The notes beneath the pieces were generated by a model. The model did not search any database. It was not told where the DNA came from and saw only the letters and a list, made by a program, of their open reading frames with translations. A program made the position numbers and the translations under genes. This document shows, piece by piece, positions 44,377 through 57,666 of a stretch of DNA of 64,000 bases (positions are counted from its first letter, which is position 1; each line of letters starts with the position of its first letter). The stretch comes from Ailanthus altissimus. Its lineage: Eukaryota; Streptophyta; Magnoliopsida; Sapindales; Simaroubaceae. The stretch covers positions 9,064,501-9,128,500 of the forward strand of contig OX327696.1 of the NCBI GenBank assembly GCA_946807835.1, given 5' to 3'.

Positions 44377-47167
44377 GTTTTAATGTATTTTAGAGTGTAT
44401 GCATGTGATTGTGTACATGTTGAAAAAACTAAATACATATATCATATGCACGAATTTCACAACGGAATTAAGTATATAATTAACATATACACATGTAACT
44501 TATATCATTAATAACATAAGATGACAGAAAATATACCCTTGAAGAACTTTGGTAAAGATTACAATTTCGAATTCTTCCTATCTCCAATTTTGAGCTCACT
44601 TTGAAGTGCAATATTATTCAATTTTTGTCCACAATAATCTGGTGGAATTGTGAAGTTAGAATAGCAGCAATTGAATTTCCAACAACAAGGTTTTGTATCT
44701 TGAAAGAAAAATAAGAAAAATTTAATTTTCTTTCTTTCTAGTTTTTCTCTTAACACTTTGTTCAAAGAAAAACTCTCCATAACCAAACTCTTTCTCAATC
44801 CCTTTCTACATGCATGATTTTTTGCTTCACCCTTTGTTAATCAATTATTCCAAATAATGTTTAGGTGTGTTAAGCACTTCACAAATGCTCTCAAAATTGA
44901 TTAAGTGGCCAAAAAACTAAAAAAAAAGTATTTAGTGGCAATTATATCTAATTAGGTATATATCTCCCACCTAAACAAAAATAATAAATAACTAAATAAA
45001 GATTATTATTTATGTAAATAATATTTATTCAATTATTCAAAAAAACTATTTGAATAATTAATTTTTATCTTATTTGATTTTACTAACATGATTAATAGGT
45101 GAATTCATGGTAAAACAATTCATGGAACAAAATTGTGTCACCTGTCAACATTTAATTAGTTAATAACTCTTACCAACTAATTAAATAATGTACTTAACAT
45201 GTAAGTCTAGACAAGTATATAACCCGAGGAACCCAAATATATTTTTTGTTTACTAGAATTTCTAGTATGGAACTGTTCAATCTATAATACTGCCCCAATG
45301 CACAACGAGTACACTTCATATTGTGAGACTCTTTAGGTCCACGCCCGAATTGTCATATGAAACTCCTCCATACATACCGTCAAATCTCCATATGCCCAAC
45401 CGAAAGCTTATATCTACAATTGTATTTCAATAAATAATACTATCAAACACTTTTGTGATATTATTTATTCCTAGGGTTAAACTCTTTTTCTGGCAATTAC
45501 TGCTTATGACCATAAGACTTTTTAAAATACTATCTTAGAGTATTATGATATATTACTCACTCAAATGAGCTGATAGATTCCATCTCTATGCACACCAGAC
45601 TCCATGAGCATCAGACCATACCCAGCGACACCCAACGGTCAGATTATGAAAGGTTTCTGACATGTGTGGAACTAAAGTATGGTGGATCACTCACAAGCCC
45701 ATCGTGGCACTCAGGTCAAAGGACCGCGAATACTACTCAACTTGAAAAACCCTCCATTGATAGCTTTATATTATGTCTATTAGAGGTCTTTGTAGTCAAA
45801 GAACCACGAATACTAGTTTTTAACATTTAATTAGCTAATAACTCTTACCAAATAATTAAATAATATACTTAAAATTTAAGTATAAACATGTAAATAACCC
45901 ATAAAAATCCTTAAATATATTTTTGGTTTGCTGAAATTTCTAGGATAGAATTATTCAATTCATAATGTTGCTTCAGTGCACAACGAGTACACTTCATATT
46001 ATGAGCCTCTCTAGGTCTACGCCCGAATTGTCATATGGAACTCCTCCATATGTCTGTGAACGATGCCTTATACACGTTATAAATATTATAAAGTGGCGTG
46101 TTAAACCATACAAGTTAAAGTTATAACATATTAGTATAATCAATCCATCATTTATATCCGGGTAGAGTGGAGATATAGATTAACATCGTCAAATCTCTAT
46201 ATGCCCGACCAAAAGATTATATCTAGATTTTTATTTCAATAAATAATACTTTCATACACTTTTGTGACATTATTTATCTCTCGAGTTAAACTATTTTTTC
46301 AAAAATTATTACTTATAGCCATAAGACTTTCTAAAATACTATCTTAGAGCATTATGATATATTACTCACTCAAATGAGCTGACGGATCCCATATCTATGC
46401 ACACCGAACTCTATGAGCATCGGACCATATCCAGCGACACCCAGTGGTCAACTCATGAAAGGTTTCTGACAGGTGTGAAACTAAAGTATGGTGGATTATT
46501 CACAAGCCCACCGTGGCACTCAAATCAAAGGACTACGAATACTACTCAACTCAAAAGACCCTCCATTAACGGCTTTATGGGATGTCTATTAGAGATTTTT
46601 ATAAGTTTGTTCAGTATTCAATCCTTACTAAATACTTGTATCTCTTTACAAGCTTCCATTAAACTCATGGTCTGTTAAGACTAACCATCTGAACCATTCG
46701 AATATAGACATACATCGATTTATATATTTATTAAGATATTCACTAACAGACCAGTATCAATAAAGATAGCTCAGGAACATAATATTTGAGATATATTTGC
46801 ATAATGACATTTTCTAGCATTATTTGCAACTCTTTATAACTACGTCATTACTAATATATTATCAAGTCTTTATCCAATTTCAGATAAGACTCTAACTCTT
46901 TAGATATCACTGATTATTATAACCCGATAACTCTTATTAGTACCAACTCTTAACATTTATAACTCTCAGCGTTGCTAATTCTTAGCATTGATCTAAACTC
47001 ATTTAAACCAGATCTGAACTCTTTCAGATCATACAATATCTGAAACGTTACAAGTATCTTACCATATATAAAATGTTATTATTGAATTAATGAAATGATA
47101 ATACTAGTATAAATATTAAATAAATGTTCATATATAAAAGGATGGCACGTAAGCAAAAATTTTAATA
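44377..47167 (+). mobile_element. X copy 4, with internal duplication
   Basis: 2791 bp, TTTTAATG... to ...TTTTAATA (mutated TG..CA ends). Flanks TATAG (44372-44376) and TATAA (47168-47172) are a probable duplication. The core section occurs twice: about 45147-45820 and 45822-46680. Confidence 0.75.
45147..46680 (+). repeat. 675-bp duplication inside X copy 4
   Basis: AACATTTAATTAG at 45147 recurs at 45822, and the sections CACAACGAGTACACTTCATATT, ACTCACTCAAATGAGCTGA and CCATTGA..GGCTTTAT follow in both. The first unit ends in a mosaic join (GTAGTCAAAGAACCACGAATACTAG) that repeats part of the core. Confidence 0.75.
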
Positions 47168-48305
47168 TATAACACCATGGCATTCAATATTCAAGGCCAC
47201 GACGTGTAATCGAAGTACAAAAAAAAAAAATAGATTTTTAGGTTTCAGAGCTGCGGTGCTCAAGTCAAAAAATCTAGGGACGCAGCCTAAAAGTCAATGT
47301 TACTGTAATCATGCGATAAAAGAGAAATTCAAATTAGACTTAGACTTGAAGTTTCCATAATTTGAAGCCAAAACCCTATAAGTAAAGGAATTTGAAAGCC
47401 AAAAAGTGGGACAAAAAGAGATAGCACAAAGGAGAACAAGTTTTAGAAAATTTAGATCATAATTTGAAGATTGAAGAAAGAATTCAATTGCAAGTTGGAG
47501 AGAGAAATCATTGAATCAAGACATTGATATATGTTTTCTTCTTCTCTTACTTATATCTTTCATTTTTCTTCATTATGTTTATCAACTAATGTTCTAAAAT
47601 TCTAGTTTTCACTATAGACTAAATTTTATATCTAGGTTTATAATTTTAAATTCAATATGTGATTAAATTTAAGTTTTATTTTATGAATTCAATTATTTTG
47701 TGATTACTGCTTTCTAATTATTTGATCACTAATTTGATTGATTAGGGAACTTTAATAAACTTGATGAATGGATTTTTATGTTGACCTTGAATAATTTAAT
47801 ACATGATCATAGCTTAACAGTTATGAATTCATGAGATATACATATACTCATATGACATATATGGTAGTAATAAATTAGTTCTTAATGAATTTTATTCTCA
47901 TCTTATTAGCATAAATATATAGGTAATTGTTATAATAAGATATAGTCACTCGACCATTGACAAATGCTTATGATGATATTAGGAATCTAACCAACAATTC
48001 ATATTGAGAAGTTAACTTAATAAAAATTTAATTAGTTCAATTAAAGTATTGATGGATAGTTGTAATATTAAGTTTTATTCATTATTGATGATTCACTCTT
48101 GTTATTTGTAGTCTTATCTTGTTAGTCTCTGTTTATTTAATTTATATTAACTATCTTTTAATTCATCATTTGTCTGAATAAAAGTAAGAAGATATCATTT
48201 TAGTACTTAGCATAATAATAACAATAATTTCTCACGGGAACGATACTCTATTCATCACTCTATTACTTGTTTATAATAGTGTACACTTGCGCTTTAGTAT
48301 AACAC

Positions 48306-50434
48306 TGTTGGGTTATATTGGGTAGGCGAATACAAAAACTTAGGGTGCTTGCATGTGGGTTGTGTTCATCATACAAACAATATACATATCTCATACATAC
48401 ATGTGTACAGCGGAAGATTAAATATAATGAACACAGAAAATAACATTTGATTAAACTAAAATTCGAAATTGAGAAATATCACCAATGAAGCCTTTGGATT
48501 AATTATCTTTGAAGTCCACCATGAAATGAATCTTTGATCAATTCTAGCAATCAACAAGGGTGGGTTTGATTGTCTAGAATGGCAGCATCTTAATCCAACA
48601 TATATGTTTAACTCTTAAACATTTTTCAAAGTTAAACAATTTAACTTAATCAAATTTGTTTTTCCTTTTATTCAACTCTTGAATAAATAAAACAAATCTT
48701 GTTTTTAGTTATTACATTTAGTAACCATTTATCTAGTTTGTTTTGTTGTTCTAACACTTAAAACACAAAACAAACAATTTCAATTTCTCAAATTGAATTG
48801 GCTCCCAAAATGCAAAACCTAAAATCTAAAACCAATTTCAAAAAATTCATTTATTTTCAATTTCATTTCACTTTATATACTAATGCATAAATTCCAAACT
48901 AATTTGAATTTCATTTGCATTTCATTTGGCTTAACCTAATAGTTAACTAACTTAACCTTATGGTTAGGTTAACCTTTACTTAACCATTAAGTAAAGTTAA
49001 CTAACTTAACCTTATGGTTAACTTTTAACCTTAGTTAAGTTAAATCATTTATTTAACAATTAAATAAATAAATATTTATTTTAATTATTTAACAATTAAA
49101 TAATCATAAAGTGAAATTACTTTTACATCATTACTAGGTTACCAAGTTAACCTAAAGTGGGTCCCACCATTTAACCATATACTTTAGTTAACGTAACCTT
49201 AGTAATTGCTGAATTATACTGTATTGAACAATTCAATACGGTACACTGCCCAAGTGCTCAAAGAGTACATTTCATATTGGGACTCTCTAGGTCTACAGCC
49301 GATTTGTCAAATGGAACTATTCCATTAATCTGTAATCGATGCCCCACGCACACGTTACGAATATTACAAATCAGCGTGTCAGACCATACAAGTTGAGGTC
49401 ATAACGTATACGTATAATCCTTCCATTATTTATACCCTGGATGTGCGGGGATATAGATCAGCACCATCAAATCCCCATATGCTCATCCAATAATCTTATC
49501 TCCAGATTCGTATCTCGATAAACAATATACGCAAACATTTTTGCTATATTGTTTAACCCTATGGGAAACTCTTTCCCGGGTTTATGCTTGTGGCCACAAG
49601 ACTTTATGAAATATAATCTCGGAGCATCGGATATACAACTTACCTACGTAAGCTGATGGATCCCGTATCTACGCACTCCAGACTCCATGAGCATCGGACC
49701 ATACCCAGCGACACATAGCAGTCAGACCATGAAAGGTCTCTGACATATGTGGAACCAAAGCATGATGGATCACTCACAAGACCACCGTGGCGCTCAGGTC
49801 AAAGGACCACGATTACTACTCAACTCGAGAGGACCTTCCTTTGACGGTTTCATAGGATATCTATTGGGGTCCTCATGAGTCTGTTCAGTATCCAGTCCTG
49901 ACTGGATACCTGCATGTCTATACAAGCTCTAAGCTCATGGTCAGCTAAGAACAACCATCTGAACTAGTCAGATATAGACATACACTAATCTATATATTGT
50001 GAATTCACCGATAGACCCGCATTGGTGATCATAGATCAGGAACATTATATTTGAGACATACTTACATAATGATATTTCTTAGCACCTATTGCAACTCTTT
50101 GCAACTATATCATTATAAGTATACTCTCAAGTCTTTGTCTCATTATAGACAAAGTTCTAACTCTTTAGACCTCGCTGACTCTTATAAACTGATAACTATT
50201 AACAGTGCTAACTATTAGCATTTATAACTCTCAGCTTTGATAACTATTAGTTCTGATCTAAACTCCTTTAAACCAGATCTGAACTATTTCAGATCAAACA
50301 ATGTCTGTAATGTTACAAGCATTTTACCATATTAATATGATATTAACAATTTTTATTCGAAATGTTTATTGTATAAATATGAACAATTAATATTCATACA
50401 ATATTGGAATGGCACGTGAGCACCAGCTCCAACA
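48306..50434 (+). mobile_element. X copy 5, complete solo LTR
   Basis: 2129 bp, TGTTGGGTTA...GCTCCAACA, with perfect target duplication AACAC (48301-48305 and 50435-50439). Inserted at the very end of the Athila-type 3' LTR. It contains a TTAACCTAAC/GTTAACTT motif array at 48935-49060. Confidence 0.9.
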
Positions 50435-50444
50435 AACACAACAC

Positions 50445-51120
50445 TACTCGCATGACAATTTCTATTAAAGCCCAAGACATAAGATTTTAAGCTTACTTGG
50501 CCTATTATGCCCATCCTTACTATTCTTAGAGGATCTACATCTTACATGACAATTTCAGGGGTGATTTTAGAAACTCACATGCAAATGAGAATTTGAATTT
50601 ACTCTGATACTACTTATCACAGGTCGAATGCTTACCATTGACCTAAAAGACTGACCTATTAGGTAAAACTACTTACCTACCAATATGTACCCAAGATCCA
50701 TCCATTTATATTCGATGTGGTATGTAACATCTCCATGATCAAATCACATAACGCATTCGTCATATTTTGATCCAAACTCAGTAACCAACCTAGTTCGTAT
50801 TATTTATCCCTCCAGAATTATGTGAACTCACTACCCATGTAGTATTCGCTATTGGGGCTCAAGATGCTAGATTTTCAAGGCTCATTTTACCTATAATGCT
50901 CATTTTACTATTATTGAAACTTATATTTTATGTGATAATTTTTATTAGGATAGGCTCACATATAAATAAGAACTTAAATTTATTCTGATACTACTTGTTG
51001 CAAGTTAAACTCTTGTAATTAACTAAAAAGATTAATCTTCTAAGTAATATTATATACTTGCTCATATATACTTAATTTTTACTTAATTTTTACTTTATAT
51101 AAAATATAACATAAAATATT
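50445..51120. repeat. Second and third units of the 0.4-kb tandem repeat
   Basis: GCCCAAGACATAAGATTTTAAG..CTCTGATACTACTTATCACAGG (50465 on) aligns with GGCTCAAGATGCTAGATTTTCAAGG..TTCTGATACTACTTGTTGCAAG (50855 on), offset about 390 bp. The third unit fades into AT-rich sequence near 51120. Confidence 0.65.
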
Positions 51121-53740
51121 ATTAAATATTACCATAAAAATATATTAAAAAATCTTAAATTATATTTTTAAAATATTATCCTCTTTCTCTTTTTAGTTAA
51201 TTTTATTGAAATGCGATGAAGCCAGTGAATTGAGATATTTTAATGATTATGTGGCTTTTCAAACAGCCCTATAAGAATGCCTTTTAACACTTTAACCGCA
51301 CATCAGATCTGACATATAAGGTGTGAGGTTTGCATAAAAGAAGTGCTTAGATAGTCCTAACTCAACCAATATTTCCCTAAATTTCCGTCAAGTTTCTCAC
51401 TTTATGACCAAATTTATCTTTTAAGATTTTGAAATTGGACCACGTGGATATTTGTGGGTGGTTCGGTCCATATGTCAAAATAAATATCCTCCAACACCAC
51501 CTCTTAAGTGCTTTTATTTATATATATATTTAGAGCACTTTTTCTTTTAAAATTTTTAAAATAGCTATTTTTAGGGGTAATTCGTCACTTTATACTATTA
51601 CTTTTTTTCCTTAAACAGTTATGAAAAGAGGTTAATAGATAATTTTAAAAAATTCATAAAAAAGTGATATATATTATAAAACTTAAGAGTCAACGATAAT
51701 TTTTTTCTTTTTAGTATTAGAACAAATTACAAAAATATAATAATGTAAAGGCATTGTATTCAAAATCGTAATTTTTATTTTCGTAAAATAAAGATATGTG
51801 ATATCATTATTAGTTATTAAAATCTTTAATATTATTATTCTTATTATTTTTAAATCACATATTATTAACTTCTAACGTAAAGATATCGATTCTTTTCCCA
51901 ACCAAATTAACCATTTGCATAGGGCTCTTTTTTAAATTTTGGAACAAATATATTTATGTCTTTAAAATATATTAATATTATTAAATTTAATTTACATATA
52001 AAGTAAATAATTTATTCATTTAATAACTAACTCAAATAATGTTAAATAACTATTATAGTCAAGCTATTACCTTAAATTTAATTTGTTTTGGAATTAAATA
52101 CTTTGGTTATCGTCTTTTCTCAAAATTAATCATTAAAATTGAACGATAAAATAACCTTATCACATCTTCATAAAACTCCTTTAATAAAAACCTATACTTT
52201 TCCTAATTTCAATTTGCCGTCCTTATTCAAGTATTCAGGATTCAACATGTTTTCTTTGCTTCTCTATTTTACTATTATTAAATGTTTTACTCACTAATTA
52301 AGCAAACCAAACCAAAATCTCAAATTTTCAAATTTTATCACTATTACCCATTTTTAGAATAACATTATTCTATTTTTATTTTTAGTAGAAAAAGTTTATA
52401 GGATTTTTATTACATAAAATAAGATTATTCCATTTTTTAGTAGTTTTTTTTATTTTTATTTGTATATTATTCTTATTTTTTCCGTGTTTATTTACTTATA
52501 GTGTGATAATAATAAAAAAATAAGTCTATTCGAAAAACATGCATATAAATAAAAATATAATAGTAAAATTATGCCTAAAAAAAATTAGAAGAGTAAATTT
52601 TTTATTGAAAAAGTCTATTTAACAAACTTCACGTAAGTCCAAAATTGGTCGAGCCGCCAGTCCGTCAAGATACTTTGATGACTTTGTTAGAAGCACGAGA
52701 ACCTGACCCGACGATCTCCTTGTACTTGTACAGTTGTAAGTGATGAGATAAAAATAAAAGGATTTTACAAATTTTTAATAAGATTCTAAAAATCTACAAC
52801 TTGGTGACGAGAGCAGTTGCGCTGGCACGAGTTTTAAAAGTACAAGTATTGTTAACGAGTGACATCACTGATGATGGCTAGCAACTTTGTTCGTTAGTAT
52901 GAGATAAGCGTTCACGTTCATGCATTTGCCACTTGGGTCGTTTCGATAATGATTGATTTTTAGCTGACTCATCATACCACCAATTCTGCCCGCTTTAACT
53001 AACATTCAGTATCTATGGATGCAAAACCAAGCCATCACCAAATATCTGCTTAAAACATTTTTCTCCAGTAGGATAATAACATCCTGATCCCTAATTTCTA
53101 ATAATTTTCAAAATTAAGAACATAATTTATCTATTTATATCAAATAAATCTCCGATTATCCTAATTAAAATGAATGAGATACACAAGTTGTATACTCTTT
53201 TGTTATGTGTTTCAAAGTGTTGTTTACTTCTTTGGTTTAGGCTTAGGATTTAAGGGATCTCAATTAGCAAATTATCTAAGAATTGTCTTGAACAAATTTT
53301 TTTACTATATAATAACTTAATTGTTGTTATTATAATGTATTATGTATCAGTTCGGTTCTTTTAATTTAAACTTTTTTTTTCTTTCAATTGTAACTTTAAT
53401 TTTTATAAATTGATTTCATGTAATTTAATGGTATAGATTTAAAGTTAAAAGCAACATTTATTTTTGTTAATTTTATATCATTAGATTGTGAATAAATAAT
53501 ACATTAAAGTTACACGGAAGACTTCAACTTATTATTTATATTATATTATTTTATTTTGGCCTATCATAAAAATAAAATAAAATAATTGGATCTTTTCACA
53601 TTAAAGTTTATGCCATATAAGATACTTTAAAAGTCTAATAACAAATAAATTTTATTTGATCACTTTTAATGAGCAACAAAATATATAGCCAATCATGTAT
53701 AATTAATGGATATATGTAGGCCCATTTTAATTTAATACTT
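51121..53740. other. AT-rich intergenic DNA
   Basis: No gene recognised. A patch at 52620-53050 is less AT-rich and has two short minus-strand open stretches (one starting MSLVNNTCTFKTRASATALV near 52880), possibly an old exon, but no domain is visible. The last few hundred bases may be the 3' LTR of the adjacent copia element, whose left boundary I cannot place. Confidence 0.45.
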
Positions 53741-53744
53741 AATA

Positions 53745-53758
53745 ATCTCTCACTTGGA
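53745..53758 (-). promoter_or_regulatory. Probable polypurine tract of the second copia element
   Basis: Minus strand CCAAGTGAGAGATTATT, similar to the CCAAGTGGGAGATTGTT junction usual in this copia group (from memory). The LTR would begin with TATT, a mutated TGTT. Confidence 0.5.
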
Positions 53759-54192
53759 CCACATATGTCATTTTATAATTATACATTATTAATTACTTTA
53801 TGAGCTCAATATTTACTATCTTAATAAAAGATATTTTTAAATAATCTAGTCCATCAATTATACTGATATAGGATCAAAGTAATATTCGTTATCTTTTTTA
53901 TAACTAGACTCATCAATGGTCACATATATCAATATAATCAATGACATAGATCAAGCATGGATGTGTAGTATAAAATTTTCATGTAATGTGATCCTTTAAC
54001 ATGCTTATATCTAACCGGTCCTACTTTATAATTCAAAATAGTTTAATAATATAATTTTAAAACTTTATGCAAAACTGCAAGTGAAAAAATATAACTTTAT
54101 TTTAGAGTTTTCAATAAATAAACAAAGAATAATACTTTAGTTTGATTAGAAAATATGTTAACTATAATTGAACATTAAGAAACAAACTCCCA

Positions 54193-54840
54193 CTATAGAA
54201 TCATTTTATTTGGATGAATCACACCCATACGAACCACATGCTTATGAAATACCTTAGGTGGTACACCATTAGTAAGCGGATCCGTAATCATTAAGTTTGT
54301 ACCGATATGTTCAATAGATACCTGAAGACTCTGAGCTTTCTCTTTAACAATAAGAAACTTGATGTCAATATACTTCGATTTTGACGAGCTTTTATTGTTC
54401 TTAGAATATAACTTAGCAGCTTTATTATTACAATTTATTTGCAATGATCTCTCAATACTATCGACAATTTGTAGCCCAGTGATAAAATTTCGCAACCATA
54501 TTACTTGGTTTGATGCCTCATAGTAAGTTACAAATTATGTTTTTATGGTGGATGAAGCTATGAGTGACTACTTAACACTCCTCCATGACACAGCTCCTCT
54601 AGCCAATATGAAAACATAACCAGAAGTAGATCTTTTGCTATCAAGGCAACCAGTAAAATCAGAGTCTGAATACCTAATGATCTCTAAATGATCTTATCTC
54701 CGATATGTGAGCATGTAATCTTTTGTTCTCTGTAGATACTGTATAACCTTTTCAAAGGCTCTCCAATGATTCATTCTTGGGTTACTTAGATATATGTCAA
54801 GCATTCCAACTACATAAGCAATATTCAGACGCATAAAAAC
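54193..54840 (-). pseudogene. Copia RNase H region (second element)
   Basis: The minus-strand frame 54495-54193 shows NCNNKAAKLYSKNNKSSSKS, KYIDIKFLIVKEKAQ and SIEHIGTNLMITDPLTNG, the C-terminal half of copia RNase H and pol end. The N-terminal half is spread over other frames up to 54840. Confidence 0.85.
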
Positions 54841-55327
54841 TTAAGCACACATAAGACTCCCTACTACCGATGTATAAGGGATAGTCTCCATCTCTTTCTT
54901 CTCAATCTCATTTTTTGGGCATTGAAGCAGACTGAATTTATCACCCTTAGCAATAGGTGTGTCTCCTGATGCATAATTCTTCATGTCAAATCTACTAAGC
55001 ACCTTATTGATATATGCCTTTTGTGATAAGCCAAGTATACCACGAGAACAATCTTGGTGACTCCGTATTCCCAATACAAAAGAGGCATCCCCAAGATCTT
55101 TCATTTCAAAATTATTTAAAATAAATCTCTTGGTTTCATATAATAAGCCTATATCATTGTTTGTTAATAGAATGTCATCCACATATAAGATAAGAAGAAT
55201 AAATTTACTCCCACCAGTCTTGTGATAAATGCATTCATTAACACTACTTTCCTTCAAAACAAATGAGGCAATCACTTGATCAAATTTTCAATACCATTAA
55301 CGGGATGGTTGCTTTAAATCATAGATG
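54841..55327 (-). pseudogene. Copia reverse transcriptase, C-terminal part (second element)
   Basis: Begins at the X6 insertion with IYDLKQPSR-stop-WY-stop-KFDQVIASF (normally IYGLKQ.SRQWY.KFD), then ECIYHKTGGSKF, the active site LILYVDDILL, FEMKDLGDASFVLGI and LSQKAYINKVLSRF, ending TSVVGSLMCA. The YVDD box is intact. Confidence 0.92.
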
Positions 55328-57666
55328 TGTTGTGATATGGTGTGTGATGTGTATAGATACATATAATTTCAAAAATTAAATACGCAACGGAAGTATTCAT
55401 ACATGTTATACACTATGTAACAAACTCAAGCATATAATTACATGTATGATCATTCAAACACATATATATCTTATATATATTTTCATGCATGATATAAAAT
55501 AAATTGTAAATAAATAACCTACCTGATTATGAAGGTAGCTTTACAATTCTTCAAAAACTCCAATCTTCAATTTGTTGAGCTCACATTGAAGTGTTCCCTT
55601 GCACAATTCTAGTTCACAACTAAATCTGGTGGGATTGTGAAGCTAGAATGGCAGCCTTGAATTTCCAGCAAATGATTGTTTTAACACTTAAAACAATTTG
55701 TCCTTATGAATTATTACTACCAAGAGATGAGAAGAATTAAGTGTTTTTTTTAGTTCTTTACAACTCTTTGTTTTGAACCTTAGTAAGCCTTTGCATATTC
55801 TCTCAACACTTTGAGAAATACACTTAGGAAATGCTATTAATTCTCTCTCTTTTCTCCTTGAACGAAATTCTCTCCTTCTTCTACACAAATTGAACTCTTT
55901 CAATTCTTAATTAAGTGCAAAGAATGATCACTTCTCTTAGTGCTCCACAACCACTTAGCCATGTTTGTCATTACAAATATTAATCAATCATATTTTTCAC
56001 TCAACAAATTGATTCATCCATATGAATCAATTGTTAGTGCACAAATGGCTATTAATCAATGTTGAGTGGTCACACCACTTCACAAATGCACCATTTAACA
56101 AATTCTAAGTGGTCAACATTGCTTATTATTAATAACAAGTGCTTACTCCATTACTAAATGGTGTTTGTCACTTATTCCAATTAATAATAATAATTTGATT
56201 AATATATAAAATATTAATAATTCAAAACTATTTTGAATATTTACATTTACCTTATATGTATTTACCAAACAAGGTAAATAGGTAAATACATGGTAAATTA
56301 TTTATGGAGTAAAATTGTGCCACTTGTCAATTCCTTTTTGGTTAACAACTCTTGTAAACCAATAATGTATTTTACATTCAATTATTGATAAGTGAATAAT
56401 AAAAGGAACCTTGAAACATTTTTTACTTTGCTGGAAATTGTTGGATTAATTGTTCAACCCAATTTACTGCCTTAGTGCACAACGAGTACACTTCATATTG
56501 TGAGACTCTCTAGGTCCATGCCCGATTTGTCATATGAAACTATTTCACATGTCCGTGAACAATGTCCCACACACATGTTACGGATATTACAAAACGGTAC
56601 ATTAGACCATACAAGTTGAGGTTATAACATATTCGTATAATCCTTCCATCATAAGTATCCTAGAAGAGCAGAGATATAGATCAACACTGTTAAGTCTCCA
56701 TGTGCTCAACCATAAACTTATCTCTAGATTTGTATTTCAATAAATAATATCCGTAAACATTTTTACGATATTATTTTCTCGAGAATAAAATTAATTCTTA
56801 AATATGTCTGCTTATGACATAAGACTTTTTGAAATACACCATTGGAGTTTCAGGATATTTAACTCACCCAATTGAGTTGATGGATCCCATATCTATACAC
56901 ACCAGACTCCATGAGCATCGGACCATACCCAGTGACACCCAGTGGTCAGACCATAAAAGGTATCTGACATGTGTGGAACCAAAGTATGATGGATCACTCA
57001 CAAGTCCACCGTGGCACTTAGGTCTAAGGACCACGAATACTACTCAACTCGAAAGATCCTTCATTGACGGCTTTATGGGATGTCTATTGGAGATCTTTGT
57101 GAGTCTGTTCAATATTCAGTCCTTACTGAATACTTTTATCTTTATACGAGTTTCCACTAAACTCATGGTCTGCTAAGACTAACCATCTGGACTATCTAGA
57201 TATAGACATACACTGATCTATATATATTAAGGTCTTCACTAACAGACCCGCATTAGTGAAGATAGATCAAGAACATTAAATTTAAGAACATATTTGCATA
57301 ACAACATTTCCTAGCACCATTTGTAACTCATTGCAACTATGTCATTACTAATATATTCTTAGGTCTTTATCCCATTTCAGACAAAGCTCTAACTCTTTAG
57401 ATTTTGCTAACTCTTATAACCTGATAACTCTTATCAATGCTAACTTTTAGCATTTATATCTTTTAGCGTTACTAATTCTTAGTTCTGATCTAAACTCCTT
57501 TAGATCAGATCTGAACTCTTTCAGATCATACAATGTCTAAAACGTTACAAGCATCTTACCATATTTGTATATAAAATAATTAGTGATATATCAAAATCAT
57601 AATTGTATAAACATAAAGCAAATATTTATACACAAAAGGGATGGCACGTAAGCACAAATTCCAACA
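55328..57666 (+). mobile_element. X copy 6, complete solo LTR inside copia reverse transcriptase
   Basis: 2339 bp, TGTTGTGATATGG...ATTCCAACA, with perfect target duplication AGATG (55323-55327 and 57667-57671). Removing it and one AGATG rejoins the reverse transcriptase frame at KLKKFI/IYDLKQ. Confidence 0.95.

Larger units (their letters stand above)
44151..48305 (+). repeat. Athila-type 3' LTR interrupted by X copy 4
   Basis: Left part 44151-44376, right part 47168-48305, with the last bases after X5. GC-palindrome-derived units (CAATGTCGCGACACTT and CAATGTCACAGCACCT near 44325-44362, CCACGACGTG near 47202, GAGCTGCGGTGCTCA near 47247, GGGACGCAGCCT near 47277) precede a TATA-like CTATAAGTAAA at about 47376. 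The end GTACACTTGCGCTTTAGTATAAC is shared with the remnant at 38790. Confidence 0.65.
41077..50444 (+). mobile_element. Second Athila-type element, internally deleted and invaded by X copies
   Basis: TGATAAGTGTAAAATATATC at 41077 is the same LTR start as TGATAAGTATAAAATATATC at 44151. Between them only X2, X3 and about 160 bp of 3' internal sequence with a polypurine tract remain. The 3' LTR runs from 44151, through X4 and X5, to about 50444. Flanks TTACC (41072-41076) and CTACT (just after) could be a decayed CTACC duplication, because the uninterrupted repeat unit reads CACTACC there. Confidence 0.6.

Noticed and set aside
56829..57176. 115-codon plus-strand frame with relatives at 45588-45830 and 46397-46678
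   Set aside because: These similar frames all lie in the conserved part of X LTRs; stops differ between copies and no domain is visible, so similarity reflects DNA repeat identity, not a protein.
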